From NCBI RefSeq assembly GCF_014648635.1, contig NZ_BMRM01000008.1:248001-312000 (forward strand): a stretch of 64,000 nucleotides of DNA, written 5' to 3'. The notes below the pieces were generated by a model that saw only the letters and a list, made by a program, of their open reading frames with translations, did no database searches and was not told the origin of the DNA. The first letter of the stretch is position 1. Every line of letters starts with the position of its first letter. This document shows, one piece after another, positions 27,908-36,774 of the stretch. The position numbers and the translations under genes were made by a program. The DNA is from Streptomyces cinerochromogenes. GTDB lineage: Bacteria > Actinomycetota > Actinomycetes > Streptomycetales > Streptomycetaceae.

Positions 27908-29244
27908 GCGGCCTGTCCCTTCCGGGTGTCGGGGTCGGCGGCCCAGTAGGTGCCGCCGGGGTAGGTGTAGCGCGCGATGGACTCCGGGCGCAGGGCGGCG
28001 GAGAAGCCGGGCGCGGTGGGTGCCGTGTAGTGGCCGTCGCGGATGACGACCGGGGTGACGAAGTGCTCGTGGAGGTGGTCGACGTACTCGATGACCCGGT
28101 CCTCGGTGCTGCCGGAGACGGCGAGGTAGTCGAACATCGACAGGTGCTGGACGAGTTCGCACAGGCCGACCCCGCCGGCGTGGGGGCAGACGGGGACGCC
28201 GAACCTGGCGGCGAGGAGCAGGATGGCGAGGTTCTCGTTGACCCCGCCGACGCGGGCCGCGTCGATCTGCACGATGTCGAGGGCTCCGGCCTGGAGCATC
28301 TGTTTGAAGATGATCCGGTTGTGGACGTGTTCGCCGGTGGCGACCTTCACCGGGTGGACGGCGCGGCGGATGGCGGCGTGGCCGAGGACGTCGTCGGGGC
28401 TGGTGGGCTCCTCGATCCAGTAGGGGCCGAACTCGGCGAGGGCGTTGGTCCAGCGGATCGCCTCGTCCACGTTCCAGCGCTGGTTGGCGTCGATCGCCAG
28501 CCGCACGTCGGGGCCGATGACGGCGCGGGCCGCCCGGCAGCGGCGGATGTCGTCGGCGAGGTCGGCGCCGACCTTGAGTTTGATCTGCCGGAAGCCGTCG
28601 GTGACGGCCTGCGCGGCGAGCCGGCCGAGCTTGTCGTCGTCGTAGCCGAGCCAGCCCGGCGAGGTGGTGTAGGCGGGGAAACCGTGCTCCAGCAGCCGCG
28701 CCCGGCGCTCCTCGGCGCCTGCCCGTCCGCGTCGGAGCAGGGCGAGGGCCTCGTCGGGGGTGAGCGCGTCGGTGATGTACCGGAAGTCGATCTGGCGGAC
28801 CAGCCAGGCGGGGTCGGCGTCGGCGAGCAGCTGCCACAGCGGCTTGCCGGCCCGCCGGGCGGCGAGGTCCCAGACGGCGTTGACGACGGCCCCGACCGCC
28901 ATGTGCATCACGCCCTTCTCGGGGCCGAGCCAGCGCAGCTGGCTGTCGGCGATCAGGTCCCGGAAGAGCGAGCCGGGGTCGGCGCACAGCTCCTCGACGT
29001 CGCGGCCCAGGACGTGGCCCCGCAGCGCGTCGATCGCGGCGACCTGGACGTTGTTGCCCCGCCCGATGGTGAAGGTGAAGCCGTGTCCCCGGAGTCCGTC
29101 GGCGGCGTCGGTGTGCAGCACGACGTAGGCCGCCGAGTAGTCGGGGTCCGGGTTCATCGCGTCGGAGCCGTCCAGCTCGCGCGAGGTGGGGAAGCGGATG
29201 TCGTGGGTGTCGACCGCGGTGATGCGGGCGGGGGCGTCGGACAC
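27904..29244 (-). CDS. L-fuconate dehydratase (enolase superfamily)
   Basis: 446 residues, close in length to bacterial FucD and human ENOSF1. Enolase-superfamily acid/base residues are visible: IKLKVG (KxK), IDANQRW, YWIEEPT, ATGEH and CPHAGGVGL. FTIGRGNNVQVAAIDAL near residue 57 and RYTYPGGTYW near the C-terminus match the fuconate-dehydratase subgroup. It removes water from L-fuconate to give 2-keto-3-deoxy-L-fuconate. GTG 29244 has AAAGGG 8 nt upstream. It is 35 bp downstream of the ABC permease and overlaps the SDR by 4 bp, so it is transcribed with both importer and pathway. Confidence 0.92.
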   Translation of the reverse strand: MSDAPARITAVDTHDIRFPTSRELDGSDAMNPDPDYSAAYVVLHTDAADGLRGHGFTFTIGRGNNVQVAAIDALRGHVLGRDVEELCADPGSLFRDLIADSQLRWLGPEKGVMHMAVGAVVNAVWDLAARRAGKPLWQLLADADPAWLVRQIDFRYITDALTPDEALALLRRGRAGAEERRARLLEHGFPAYTTSPGWLGYDDDKLGRLAAQAVTDGFRQIKLKVGADLADDIRRCRAARAVIGPDVRLAIDANQRWNVDEAIRWTNALAEFGPYWIEEPTSPDDVLGHAAIRRAVHPVKVATGEHVHNRIIFKQMLQAGALDIVQIDAARVGGVNENLAILLLAARFGVPVCPHAGGVGLCELVQHLSMFDYLAVSGSTEDRVIEYVDHLHEHFVTPVVIRDGHYTAPTAPGFSAALRPESIARYTYPGGTYWAADPDTRKGQAA

Positions 29245-29279
29245 GGATGCCCTTTCTGGTAGGCGGGTTTGACGGCATG

Positions 29280-30305
29280 TCAGTCCTGGGCGCGGCCCGT
29301 CGTCACGCGGGCGATCACGAGGGCGACGAGGATGATGCCGCCGTAGATGGCCTGGATCCAGAACGACGGCACCTGGGCGAGGGTGAGCAGGTTCTGTACG
29401 ACGCCGAGGAGGACGACGCCGGTCAGGGCGCCGAACATGGTGCCCTTGCCGCCGTCCAGGCCGATGCCGCCGATCACCGCCGCCGCGAACACCGTGAAGA
29501 TCATGTTCTGGCCCTGGTTGGCGCTGATCGCGCCGACGTACCCGGTCTGCAGGAGGCCGCCCAGGGAGGCGAGGACGCCGGCGGTCACGAACACGCCGAG
29601 CATCACGCGTTCCACGCGGATGCCGGCGGCGCGGGCGGCGTCCGCGTTGCCGCCGATGGCGTAGAGGGCGCGGCCGACGCGGTGGTACCTGAGCACGCCC
29701 CCGGCGACGGTGAAGGCGACGGCTGCGAGCCACACGGACAGCGGGACGTGCAGGAAGGTGGTGGTGGCGAGCGCGTAGAAGCTGTCGGGCATGCCGAAGA
29801 GGGTCTTGCCCTTGGTGGCGCCGACCAGCAGGCCGCGCAGCACGATCAGCATGGCCAGCGTGACGATGAACGCGTTGAGCCCGAACCGCACGACCAGGAT
29901 GCCGTTGAAGGCGCCGACGGCCGCGCCGGCGGCGAGGACCGCGAGCAGGGCGACGGGCGCCGGGACCTCGGTGCCCCAGCCGGACTGGGCCGCGGGCAGC
30001 ACGAGGAGCGCCCCGACGGCCGGCGCGATGCCGACGACCGACTCCAGGGAGAGGTCGATCCTGCCGGTGATGAGCACGAGGGACTCGGCGAGGACCACCA
30101 GGGCGAGGGCGGCGGAGGCGCCCAGGATCGAGATGATGTTCCGTTCGGTGAGGAACGAGTCGTTGACCACCGCGCCCAGCACCAGGAGCAGCAACAGCGC
30201 GGGGACGAGGGCGAGTTCGCGGGCGCGGCGGAGCAGCACCGTCCGGGTCGCGCGCTGGTCGGGGACCCGGGGCGGGGTGAGCGGCGGGGCCGTGGTGTCA
30301 GCCAT
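29280..30305 (-). CDS. Ribose/rhamnose-type sugar ABC permease
   Basis: A 341-residue integral membrane permease of the RbsC/RhaP family (CUT2) with eight to ten hydrophobic segments. Conserved stretches are ITGRIDLSLESVVGIAP, GLNAFIVTLAML, YAIGGNADAARAAGIRVERV and AAVIGGIGLDGGKGTMFG. It forms the channel of an importer with the ATPase and binding protein just upstream, overlapping the ATPase frame by 8 bp. Substrate is inferred from the downstream pathway to be L-fucose or a similar deoxy sugar. Confidence 0.93.
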   Translation of the reverse strand: MADTTAPPLTPPRVPDQRATRTVLLRRARELALVPALLLLLVLGAVVNDSFLTERNIISILGASAALALVVLAESLVLITGRIDLSLESVVGIAPAVGALLVLPAAQSGWGTEVPAPVALLAVLAAGAAVGAFNGILVVRFGLNAFIVTLAMLIVLRGLLVGATKGKTLFGMPDSFYALATTTFLHVPLSVWLAAVAFTVAGGVLRYHRVGRALYAIGGNADAARAAGIRVERVMLGVFVTAGVLASLGGLLQTGYVGAISANQGQNMIFTVFAAAVIGGIGLDGGKGTMFGALTGVVLLGVVQNLLTLAQVPSFWIQAIYGGIILVALVIARVTTGRAQD

Positions 30306-31788
30306 GGTCCACTCCTTCGATGGAGGCGATCAGCTCGTGGTCGTGCCAGCCGGCCGGGTGCTCGGCGACGACGCGCCCGTGGAAGAGGACGAGGACGCGG
30401 TCGCAGCGGCGCAGGTCGTCGAGTTCGTCGGAGACGACGAGCACCGCGGTGCCGTCCTCGCGGGCGCTGTCCACGCGGGCCAGCAGGGACTCCTTGGACT
30501 TCACGTCGACGCCCGCGGTGGGGTTGATCAGGACGAGCAGGCGGGGGTCGCGGGCCAGGGCGCGGGCCATGACGACCTTCTGCGCGTTGCCGCCGGACAG
30601 GTCGGAGACGGGCTGCCCGGGGCCCTCGGTCTGGATGCCGAGGCGGTCGATCAGCTCGGTGGCGAGGCCGCGCCGGCGGTCGGTGCCGACGAAGCCGAAG
30701 CGGCCGAGCCGGTCGAGGACGCTCAGGGTGGTGTTGTCGCCGACGGTCATGCCGGGGACCAGGCCCTGCTCGTGCCGGTCGCGGGGCACGCAGCCCACGC
30801 CCGCGTCCAGCGCCGCCCGGACGTCGCCGAACGGCAGCGGTTCGCCGTCGAGCCGGGCCGTTCCGCCGGCCGGGGTGTGGAGTCCGGCCAGGGTCTCGGC
30901 CAGCTCGGCCTTGCCGCTGCCGCTGGTCCCGGCGAGGCCGACGACCTCGCCGCTGCGGACGGTGAGGTCGATGCCGTGGTACGCGGCGGAGGTGAGTCCG
31001 CGGACGTCGAGCACGACAGGTGCGGCGGCGGTCACCGTGGCGCGCGGCCGTGCGGGCTCGGCGACGGATTCGCCGGCCATGGCCTCGACCAGGGCGGCCC
31101 TGGGCAGCTCGGCGACGGGGGCCGTGGTGATCCAGCGGGCGTCGCGCAGCACGGTGACGGTCTGGCAGACCTCGTACACCTCCTGCAGGTGGTGGGAGAT
31201 GAACAGGAAGGTGACCCCGGAGTCCTGCAGCGTCCGCATGCGGGTGAACAGCCGCTCGATCTCGCGGTTGTCGAGCTGGGCGGTGGGTTCGTCCAGGACG
31301 ATGAACCGGGCGCCGAGGCTCAGCGCCCGGGCGATCTCCACCATCTGGCGGTCCTCGACCCTCAGTTCGGCGGTGCGGGCGTCGGGGTCGACACGGACGT
31401 CCCAGGTGGCGAGGAGTGCGGCGGCCTCGGTGCGCAGCCGGCGCCAGCTGATCCGGCCCCGGACCCGGGGCTGCCGGTTGAGGAAGAGGTTCTCGGCGAC
31501 GGTCAGCTCCGGTACGACGGTGGGTCTCTGGTAGACGCAGGCGACCCTGCGGCGCCAGGCGTCCCGGTCGGCGAGCGGGGGCGCGGGGTCGCCGTCGAAG
31601 CGGACGGTGCCGGCGTCCGGTGCCTGGAGGCCGGTGAGGATGGTCACCAGGGTGGACTTTCCGGCGCCGTTGCGGCCGACCAGGGCGTGGGACTCGCCGG
31701 GCAGCACGGTGAGCCGGCCGTCGGCGAGGGCGGTGGTGGGGCCGTACCGCTTGACGATCCCCTGTGCCTCCACGAGTGGTGTGCTCAT
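30298..31788 (-). CDS. CUT2 sugar ABC transporter ATPase (two NBDs)
   Basis: 496 residues with two fused nucleotide-binding domains, as in RbsA. NBD1 has Walker A GRNGAGKS and Walker B FIVLDEPTAQLD. NBD2 has GTSGSGKAE, DLSGGNAQKVV (signature) and LVLINPTAGVD. NBD1 lacks a clear LSGGQ (LRVEDRQMVEI), and NBD2 has Ala/Glu in Walker A and Asn-Pro after Walker B. That is the usual asymmetry in this class, where one site is degenerate. ATG 31788 overlaps the binding-protein TGA. Confidence 0.93.
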   Translation of the reverse strand: MSTPLVEAQGIVKRYGPTTALADGRLTVLPGESHALVGRNGAGKSTLVTILTGLQAPDAGTVRFDGDPAPPLADRDAWRRRVACVYQRPTVVPELTVAENLFLNRQPRVRGRISWRRLRTEAAALLATWDVRVDPDARTAELRVEDRQMVEIARALSLGARFIVLDEPTAQLDNREIERLFTRMRTLQDSGVTFLFISHHLQEVYEVCQTVTVLRDARWITTAPVAELPRAALVEAMAGESVAEPARPRATVTAAAPVVLDVRGLTSAAYHGIDLTVRSGEVVGLAGTSGSGKAELAETLAGLHTPAGGTARLDGEPLPFGDVRAALDAGVGCVPRDRHEQGLVPGMTVGDNTTLSVLDRLGRFGFVGTDRRRGLATELIDRLGIQTEGPGQPVSDLSGGNAQKVVMARALARDPRLLVLINPTAGVDVKSKESLLARVDSAREDGTAVLVVSDELDDLRRCDRVLVLFHGRVVAEHPAGWHDHELIASIEGVDHG

Positions 31789-32852
31789 CGGACCGTGTTG
31801 CCCCACAGCTGGGGGTCGTCGACGTTGTCCTTGGTGACCAGCGGGGCGGGAAGCTGGTCCTCCAGGATGCCGCTGGGAAGCCGGACGATCGTGGAGCCGT
31901 GGTCGGTGGGGCCGGGCTTGAACGTCTTCCCCTCCATCGCCGCCCTGATGTAGGAGAGGCCGTACTTGGCGTAGGCGTCGGCCGGCTGGGAGACGGTGGC
32001 GTCGATCTGGCCCTTGCGGAGGGCGTCGAGCTCCTGCGGGATGCCGTCGTTGGAGACGATCGCGATGTGCCCCTTCCGCCCGGCCGTCCTGAGCATGTTC
32101 TTCGATTTCAGGGTCTGCAGGGTCGGGGCGAGGTAGACACCGCCGGCCTGCAGGTAGATGCCCTTGATGTCGGGGTTGGCGTTGAGCAGGGTGTCGAGTT
32201 TGGCGGCGGCCGTGTCGGACTCCCACCTGGCGGGGATCTCCAGCACCTTCAGGTCGGGGTACTTCTCCCGTACGCAGGTGCGGAAGGCCTCGGAGCGGTC
32301 GCGGCCGTTGACCGAGGCGAGGTCGCCCATGATCTGCACGACCTTGCCGCTGCGCACGTGCTGTCCGAGGTAGTCGCAGGCCTTCCTGCCGTAGGCGACG
32401 TTGTCGGCGCGCACCACCATGGCGACCTTGCCCTTGTCGGGGGCGACGTCCACGGCGACGACCGGTACGCCCCTGCGTTCGGCCTGGTCGAGCCCGGCCT
32501 GGATGGCGGCGCTGTCCAGCGGGGCGACGACCAGTCCCTTGACGCCCTGGGTGAGTTCGTTGTCGATGTCGGTGATCTGCTGCGAGGGGTCGCTGTTGGA
32601 GTTGACCGTCTTCAGCACCTCGACCCCCTCGGACCTGGCCATCCTGGGCACGTAGTCGTTGTACGACTGCCAGAACGGCGAGGTCAGCAGCGGCAGGATC
32701 ACGCCCACCTTGCCGGTGCCGCCGCTGCCCGCGCTCGCGGTGTCCTTGGTGCTGCCGCAGGCGGCGAGCAGAAGCGAGGCGCAGACGGCCAGGGCCGCCG
32801 TGCCGGTGGTGATCGTGGACCTGCTGCGTTTCCTCACTGTGCGGACGGGCAT
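31785..32852 (-). CDS. Sugar-binding lipoprotein of CUT2 importer
   Basis: A 355-residue periplasmic-binding-protein-like lipoprotein (RbsB/Peripla_BP_4 fold). The lipobox is LLAAC near residue 32. The mature part starts KVGVILPLLTSPFWQSYNDY and contains VVAPLDSAAIQAGLDQAE and AIVSNDGIPQELDAL. ATG 32852 has GAGGAG 7 nt upstream. The longer frame to 33197 crosses the divergent GntR gene and is rejected. It is first gene of the seven-gene operon down to 25318. Confidence 0.92.
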   Translation of the reverse strand: MPVRTVRKRSRSTITTGTAALAVCASLLLAACGSTKDTASAGSGGTGKVGVILPLLTSPFWQSYNDYVPRMARSEGVEVLKTVNSNSDPSQQITDIDNELTQGVKGLVVAPLDSAAIQAGLDQAERRGVPVVAVDVAPDKGKVAMVVRADNVAYGRKACDYLGQHVRSGKVVQIMGDLASVNGRDRSEAFRTCVREKYPDLKVLEIPARWESDTAAAKLDTLLNANPDIKGIYLQAGGVYLAPTLQTLKSKNMLRTAGRKGHIAIVSNDGIPQELDALRKGQIDATVSQPADAYAKYGLSYIRAAMEGKTFKPGPTDHGSTIVRLPSGILEDQLPAPLVTKDNVDDPQLWGNTVR

Positions 32853-32897
32853 CTGGCGGCTCCTCGTCGAGGGTGTTCGAGCAGACGCCGCATACTT

Positions 32898-32971
32898 ATC
32901 AGACCACTTGGACGCCAGGACAGCCTCGTGCACCGAGAAATCCGGAATCCGCCTCGTAGTGGTCGGACCAC
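32898..32971. promoter_or_regulatory. FadR-type GntR operators between importer and regulator
   Basis: A perfect palindrome, GTGGTCGGACCAC, lies at 32959-32971 and matches the TNGTNNNACNA consensus of FadR-subfamily GntR proteins. A second, weaker copy (TTATCAGACCA, 32898-32908) keeps one half-site. GACCACTTG is shared exactly by both (32902-32910 and 32966-32974). Sites lie upstream of both the importer operon and the regulator gene, so the regulator probably represses both. Confidence 0.7.
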
Positions 32972-33015
32972 TTGACTGGCTAGACTGCGACGCACCCGGT
33001 GACTGGAGGAATGGC

Positions 33016-33717
33016 GTGGACGAGGGAGCCCCGCAGAAGGGCACGGTGACCCAGCGCGCCATCGAGGAGATCAAGGCGATGATCGCCGAGGGCCGGCTGG
33101 AGCCGGGCCAGCGGCTGCCCACCGAACGGGAACTCGCCGCCCGGCTGGGCATCTCCCGCAGCTCGATGCGGGAGGCGGTCCGCGCGCTGACGGTCATGGG
33201 CGTCCTGGAGGCGCGGCACGGCTCGGGTATCTACGTCACCGCGCTGGAGGCCGGCGATCTGCTGGAGACCTTCGGGGTGGTCGCCGACCTGTCGCGGGGT
33301 CCGCGGCTGGTGGAGCTGCTGGAGGTGCGCCGGATCCTGGAGTCGACGGCGACCGCGCTGGCCGCCGCACGCATCACCGACGACCGGCTGGCCGCCGTGG
33401 AGAAGCACCTGGCGGCGATGAACGCCACCGACGACCCGGAGGAGATCCTCGCCCACGACCTCGCCTTCCACCGGGAGATCGCGTCGGCCGCCGGCAACGA
33501 GACCATGGCCGCCATCCTGGACGGCCTGTCCTCGCGCACCTTCCGCGCCCGGGTCTGGCGCGGCTACCAGGAGGAGGGGGCCTTCGCCCGCACCCGCCGG
33601 GAGCACGCCGCCATCCACCGCGCCCTCGCCGCCCGCGACCCGGAGGCGGCGCGGGCGGCGGCAGCGGCCCATGTGGGCGAGGTGGAGGAGTGGCTGCGGG
33701 CCCAGCTGGGCGGTTAG
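33016..33717 (+). CDS. FadR-subfamily GntR transcription regulator
   Basis: 233 residues. The N-terminal winged HTH (about 8-75) contains LPTERELAARLGISRSSMRE and HGSGIYVT. The C-terminal all-helical FCD domain (about 90-225) has metal-type residues in DLAFHREI and EHAAIHRAL. Such proteins usually repress a sugar-acid pathway until a metabolite binds the FCD metal pocket. GTG 33016 has GGAGGA at 33005-33010. It is divergent from the fucose-type operon and convergent (8 bp) with GH38. Confidence 0.93.
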   Translation: MDEGAPQKGTVTQRAIEEIKAMIAEGRLEPGQRLPTERELAARLGISRSSMREAVRALTVMGVLEARHGSGIYVTALEAGDLLETFGVVADLSRGPRLVELLEVRRILESTATALAAARITDDRLAAVEKHLAAMNATDDPEEILAHDLAFHREIASAAGNETMAAILDGLSSRTFRARVWRGYQEEGAFARTRREHAAIHRALAARDPEAARAAAAAHVGEVEEWLRAQLGG

Positions 33718-33725
33718 CGCCGGCC

Positions 33726-36700
33726 TCAGCGCCTCCGAAGCCGCAGCGTCACCAGCTCGAACGGCCGCAGCCGTACGCCGATGCGCTCCCCGTCGGCCCG
33801 CGGTGCCGGGGCGTCCGGCAGCGGGCGTTCCAGCAGGTCGGTGACGGTGACGCCGGCGACCGGGAACCCGGCCGTCAGCGTGGCCCGGGCCCGGCCGCCG
33901 TGGGCCTCGTGGAAGCGGACGACCACGTCCCCGCTGCCGTCGTCGGCGAGTTTCACGGCCGTGATCACGACGGCGTCGTGATCGGCGGTGACCAGGGGGG
34001 CGACCTCCCGCGCTCCGGTCGTGTGCCGTTCCGGCAGGTTGATCCGCCAGCCCTCGCGGACCGCGTCGGCGACGCCGGCGCCGGGAAGCAGGGCGTGCCG
34101 GAAGCGGTGGACGCCCTGGTCGGTCTCGGGGTCGGGGAAGCGCGGGGCGCGCAGCAGGGAGACGCGGACCGTCGTGGTCGTACCGTGGTCGCCGTCGGCG
34201 CGGACGGTGCGGGTGACGTCGTGGCCGTAGGTGGAGTCGTTGACGACCGCGACGCCCCAGCCGGGTTCCTCCAGGTGGACGAAGCGGTGGTTGCAGGCCT
34301 CGAACTTGGCCGCCTCCCACGAGGTGTTGGTGTGGGTCGGGCGGAAGACGTGCCCGAACTGGGTCTCCGACGCGTACCGTTCGGCGTGCAGGTCGAGCGG
34401 GAAGGCCAGTTTCAGGAACTTCTCCGTCTCGTGCCAGTCGACCTCGGTGTCGATGAGCAGCCGCCGTTCCCCGGGATGCAGGGACAGCAGCTGGGTCACC
34501 CGGGAGGAGCCGAAGGTCCGGACGATCCGCACCGAGGCACCGTCCTCGCCGGCCGTGACCGACTCGGCGTCGGTGAGGTCGGTGACGGTGTTGCGGTAGA
34601 AGGAGTCGACGTCCCAGGCGTCCCACATGTTCGGGAAGTCCGGGTGGAGCTGGAGGAGGTTCGCGGCCCGGCCGGGGGCGACGGTCTCGCGGTCGGCGGC
34701 CGGGTCGTAGGCGGAGACCACCAGGCCCCGGGCGTCGACGGTGATCCGCAGCAGGCCGTTGTCCAGCGTGAAGCCGCCGTCCTCGCGGGGGGCGAGCGTG
34801 GTGGCGCCGGCCTCGGCCGGGGTGGCGGCGCCGCGGGCCGGGACGCCGTGGCGGGCGTGCGGGGCCGCGTTGAAGACCAGCGGGGTGGTGCCCGCGCCGG
34901 CGAGCGCGCGCTGCGCGGCCTCGGTGATCGCGGTCAGTTCGGCGGCCACCCGCTCGTACGTCGCCCGCGCCTCCCGGTGCACCCAGGCGATGGAGGAGCC
35001 GGGCAGGATGTCGTGGAACTGGTGGAGCAGCACCGTCTTCCAGACGCGGTCCAGCTCCGCGTACGGGTAGGGGAATCCGGTGCGTACGGCGGCGGTGGCC
35101 GCCCACAGCTCGGCCTCGTACAGCAGGTGTTCGCTGCGCCGGTTGCCCTGCTTGGTCTTCGCCTGGCTGGTGAGGGTGGCGCGGTGCAGTTCGAGGTACA
35201 GCTCGCCCACCCAGACGGGCGGTTCGGGGTACTCGGCCTCGGCCTTCTCGAAGAACGCGCGCGGTGTTTCCCAGGTGACGGTGGGTGAGCCCTCCAGGTC
35301 GCGCAGCCGGGCCGCCTTGGCGACCATCTCGCGGGTGGTGCCGCCGCCTCCGTCGCCCCAGCCGGTGGGCGCCAGGGAGTGCCGGGCCCGGCCCTTGTCC
35401 TTGAAGTTGCGGGCGGCGTGGGCGAGTTCGCTGCCCTTCATCGAGCAGTTGTAGGTGTCGACGGGCGGGAAGTGGGTGAAGATCCGGGTGCCGTCGATGC
35501 CCTCCCAGTGGAAGGTGTGGTGCGGGAACGTGTTCGTCTGCGACCAGGAGATCTTCTGCGTCAGCAGCCACTTGGAGCCGGCCGCCTTGATGATCTGCGG
35601 CAGACCCGCGGCGAAGCCGAAGGTGTCCGGCAGCCAGGCCTCCTCGTTCTCGACGCCGAACTCGTCGAGGAAGAACCGCTTCCCGTGCACGAACTGCCGG
35701 GCCATCGCCTCCGAGCCGGGCATGTTGGTGTCCGACTCCACCCACATCCCGCCGGCCGGCACGAACCGCCCCTCCGCGACGGCCTTCTTCACCCGTGCCC
35801 ACACCTCGGGCCGGTGCTCCTTCACCCAGGCCCACTGCTGCGCCTGGGACATGGCGAACACGAACTCCGGCTCGTCCTCGATGAGCGCGGTCATGTTGGA
35901 CGTCGTCCGGGCCACCTTGCGCACGGTCTCGCGCAGCGGCCACAGCCAGGCCGAGTCGATGTGCGCGTGCCCGACCGCGCTGATGCGGTGCGCGGACGGC
36001 ACGGCGGGCGCGGACAGCACGCCGGTCAGCTGCTGCCGGGCCCGGTCGGCCGTGCCGTTGACGTCCTGGAGGTCGACGGCGTCCAGGGCGCGTTCGACCG
36101 CGCGCAGGATGTCGTGCCGGCGCGTGGAGTCCACGGGCAGCTCCGCCATCAGCTCGCCCAGCGCCTCCAGGTCCAGGACCAGCTGCCACACGGTCTCGTC
36201 GAAGACGGCGAGGTCCATGCGGGTGAGCGTGTACTGCGGCTCCTGGCCGGCGGTGTCCTTGTCGCCGAGCCGGGTGGGCCGGAAGGGGTGGTAGTCGAGG
36301 ATGACCGGGTTGGAGGCGGCCTCGATGTGCAGCCGCACCTCCTCGCCGCCCGCGACGGGGGCGCCGACGCGCACCCACTGGTTGCGCGGGTTGAGGCCCT
36401 TCACCGGGGTGCCGTCGGGCCGGTAGACCAGGCCCTCGCACTGGAATCCGGGCATGTTCTCGTCGAAGCCCAGGTCCAGCAGTGCCTCGACGGTCCGCCC
36501 GGCCCACGCCTCGGGCACGGTCCCGGTCACCCGGAACCAGCTGGTGCCCCAGGGGGCACCCCACCGGGCGCCCACCTCGATCGGCTCGGGCTCCGCGGCG
36601 AGCCCCTCCGCGACGGGTACGGGTTCGCCGGGCGCGTGCCACACCGCTGCCCGCAGCGGCACGGACTCGGGGTATACGGCAGGGCGGATACGTTCGTCGA

Positions 36701-36746
36701 GGACGCGCCTGAGGCGGGCTTCCACCAGAGTGCGGTCGTCATGCAT
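33726..36746 (-). CDS. GH38 alpha-mannosidase, cytoplasmic
   Basis: A 1006-residue glycoside hydrolase 38 protein without a signal peptide, so it works inside the cell. The zinc site HAHID lies at 260-264 and the likely nucleophile is Asp339 in MWVESDTNMPGSEA. LPDTFGFAAGLPQI is also a family hallmark. C-terminal beta domains carry HGVPARG and the end FELVTLRLRR. It releases alpha-mannose from imported glycans, and the linkage preference cannot be deduced. It is last gene of the glycan operon, 28 bp after GH85. In bifidobacterial N-glycan loci similar GH38 enzymes accompany GH85 and GH5_18. Confidence 0.93.
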   Translation of the reverse strand: MHDDRTLVEARLRRVLDERIRPAVYPESVPLRAAVWHAPGEPVPVAEGLAAEPEPIEVGARWGAPWGTSWFRVTGTVPEAWAGRTVEALLDLGFDENMPGFQCEGLVYRPDGTPVKGLNPRNQWVRVGAPVAGGEEVRLHIEAASNPVILDYHPFRPTRLGDKDTAGQEPQYTLTRMDLAVFDETVWQLVLDLEALGELMAELPVDSTRRHDILRAVERALDAVDLQDVNGTADRARQQLTGVLSAPAVPSAHRISAVGHAHIDSAWLWPLRETVRKVARTTSNMTALIEDEPEFVFAMSQAQQWAWVKEHRPEVWARVKKAVAEGRFVPAGGMWVESDTNMPGSEAMARQFVHGKRFFLDEFGVENEEAWLPDTFGFAAGLPQIIKAAGSKWLLTQKISWSQTNTFPHHTFHWEGIDGTRIFTHFPPVDTYNCSMKGSELAHAARNFKDKGRARHSLAPTGWGDGGGGTTREMVAKAARLRDLEGSPTVTWETPRAFFEKAEAEYPEPPVWVGELYLELHRATLTSQAKTKQGNRRSEHLLYEAELWAATAAVRTGFPYPYAELDRVWKTVLLHQFHDILPGSSIAWVHREARATYERVAAELTAITEAAQRALAGAGTTPLVFNAAPHARHGVPARGAATPAEAGATTLAPREDGGFTLDNGLLRITVDARGLVVSAYDPAADRETVAPGRAANLLQLHPDFPNMWDAWDVDSFYRNTVTDLTDAESVTAGEDGASVRIVRTFGSSRVTQLLSLHPGERRLLIDTEVDWHETEKFLKLAFPLDLHAERYASETQFGHVFRPTHTNTSWEAAKFEACNHRFVHLEEPGWGVAVVNDSTYGHDVTRTVRADGDHGTTTTVRVSLLRAPRFPDPETDQGVHRFRHALLPGAGVADAVREGWRINLPERHTTGAREVAPLVTADHDAVVITAVKLADDGSGDVVVRFHEAHGGRARATLTAGFPVAGVTVTDLLERPLPDAPAPRADGERIGVRLRPFELVTLRLRRR

Positions 36747-36774
36747 GCGGGGTGCTCCCTGCGGGTCCGGGTGA

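Noticed and set aside
32980..36642. 1220-codon minus-strand frame overlapping GH38 out of phase
   Set aside because: Composition is Arg/Gly/Ala only, whereas the GH38 frame has zinc site and nucleophile motifs.
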